The notes below the pieces were generated by a model. It searched no databases, had not been told where the DNA came from, and worked only from the letters and a program-made list of their open reading frames with translations. From NCBI GenBank assembly GCA_964369265.1, contig CAYJEV010000024.1, positions 1 to 22,424 of the forward strand: a DNA stretch of 22,424 nt. Reading direction: 5' to 3'. The position numbers and the translations under genes are program-made. Shown here one piece after another: positions 22,261 to 22,424 of the stretch (position 1 is the stretch's first letter; the number at the start of each line of letters is the position of its first letter). This DNA comes from DAMCAP01 sp964369265 (GTDB lineage: Bacteria > Bacillota > Clostridia > Oscillospirales > Ruminococcaceae).

Positions 22261-22424
22261 ACTAAAGTTCCAGTATTCCGTCAGGCTTTGTTAGGCTAAT
22301 GACTAAGGGTGAAAGGTGAATGACTAAAGGGTTTCGCAATAAACTTGCAGTGTTCCGTCAGGTAGAGTAAAAGTTTTGCTAAATTTTTTTAAAAAAATTT
22401 CAGCATCAAAGGGCTGCCCCTTTG
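22261..22424. repeat. Repeat-rich right end
   Basis: Several nested repeats are visible. A 15-base direct repeat, CAGTATTCCGTCAGG (22271-22285) and CAGTGTTCCGTCAGG (22348-22362), has one mismatch. AATGACTAA occurs at 22298-22306 and 22319-22327. A perfect 20-base palindrome (AAATTTTTTT then AAAAAAATTT) fills 22381-22400, nearly flanked by TGCT and AGCA. CAAAGGG/CCCTTTG (22407-22413 and 22418-22424) forms a 7-bp stem at the very edge. On the minus strand a frame is open from the edge to a TAG at 22326-22324 (32 codons, ending PDGTLQVYCETL), and the second copy of the repeat reads PDGILEL-stop. It is either the tail of a gene outside the window or a dispersed, coding-like repeat; I favour a repeat. 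Confidence 0.5.

Noticed and set aside
1..22424. CRISPR array
   Set aside because: No regularly spaced repeats of 25-40 bases with unique spacers were seen anywhere; the only long repeat is the 103-bp pilin duplication.

Overview
The window looks like a stretch of a low-G+C Firmicutes chromosome, most likely class Clostridia (Oscillospirales/Ruminococcaceae-like). The reasons are the AT-rich sequence, strong AGGAGG-type ribosome binding sites, TTGACA/TATAAT-like promoters, the archaeal-type Asd in an asd-dapA-dapB operon, a PcrA helicase with an extra insert after Walker A, Gram-positive type IV prepilins, and a selenocysteine (Sec) system with its own tRNA. Genus cannot be settled by reading alone. 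Both ends carry repeat-like or palindromic sequence, so the window may be a contig that broke at repeats.

Layout: 1-406 is non-coding, with two inverted repeats at the extreme left. 407-934 (+) is a small metallophosphoesterase with its own promoter. 3654-997 (-) is the diaminopimelate operon asd-dapA-dapB. 3868-6037 (+) is queA-tgt for queuosine modification of tRNA. 6068-7131 (+) is rplM-rpsI, with phased A-tracts, a near-consensus promoter, a leader with two alternative hairpins and a terminator. 7201-8179 (+) is a DUF6506-like protein followed by a flavin-reductase-fold protein. 8218-9523 (+) is a two-gene type IV pilin operon. 9556-11606 (+) is a solitary N6-adenine DNA methyltransferase. 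16663-11616 (-) is a probable operon dacF-lepA-hemW-proC. 16869-19229 (+) is pcrA. 19291-19466 (+) is selC (tRNA-Sec) with promoter and terminator. 21057-19470 (-) is an uncharacterised pair, a small polytopic membrane protein and a lipoprotein. 22242-21111 (-) is selD. 22261-22424 is repeat-like sequence.

The most informative point is at the right. selD is itself a selenoprotein gene: Sec16 is encoded by an in-frame UGA at 22145-22143, so conventional calling starts it 60 codons too late. A candidate bacterial SECIS hairpin follows the UGA. The matching suppressor tRNA (anticodon UCA) lies about 2.7 kb away. SelD makes the selenophosphate used to build Sec on that tRNA, so SelD synthesis depends on its own product. 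selA and selB are not in the window. The pair between selC and selD, one with a remote MotA-like look, is the least explained protein-coding part.

Most other genes are ordinary housekeeping. The accessory part is 8.2-11.6 kb: twin pilins sharing a 103-bp 5' segment with 3 mismatches, and an orphan methyltransferase with an N-terminal helix-turn-helix. I did not find a clearly new multi-gene defence or mobile system.
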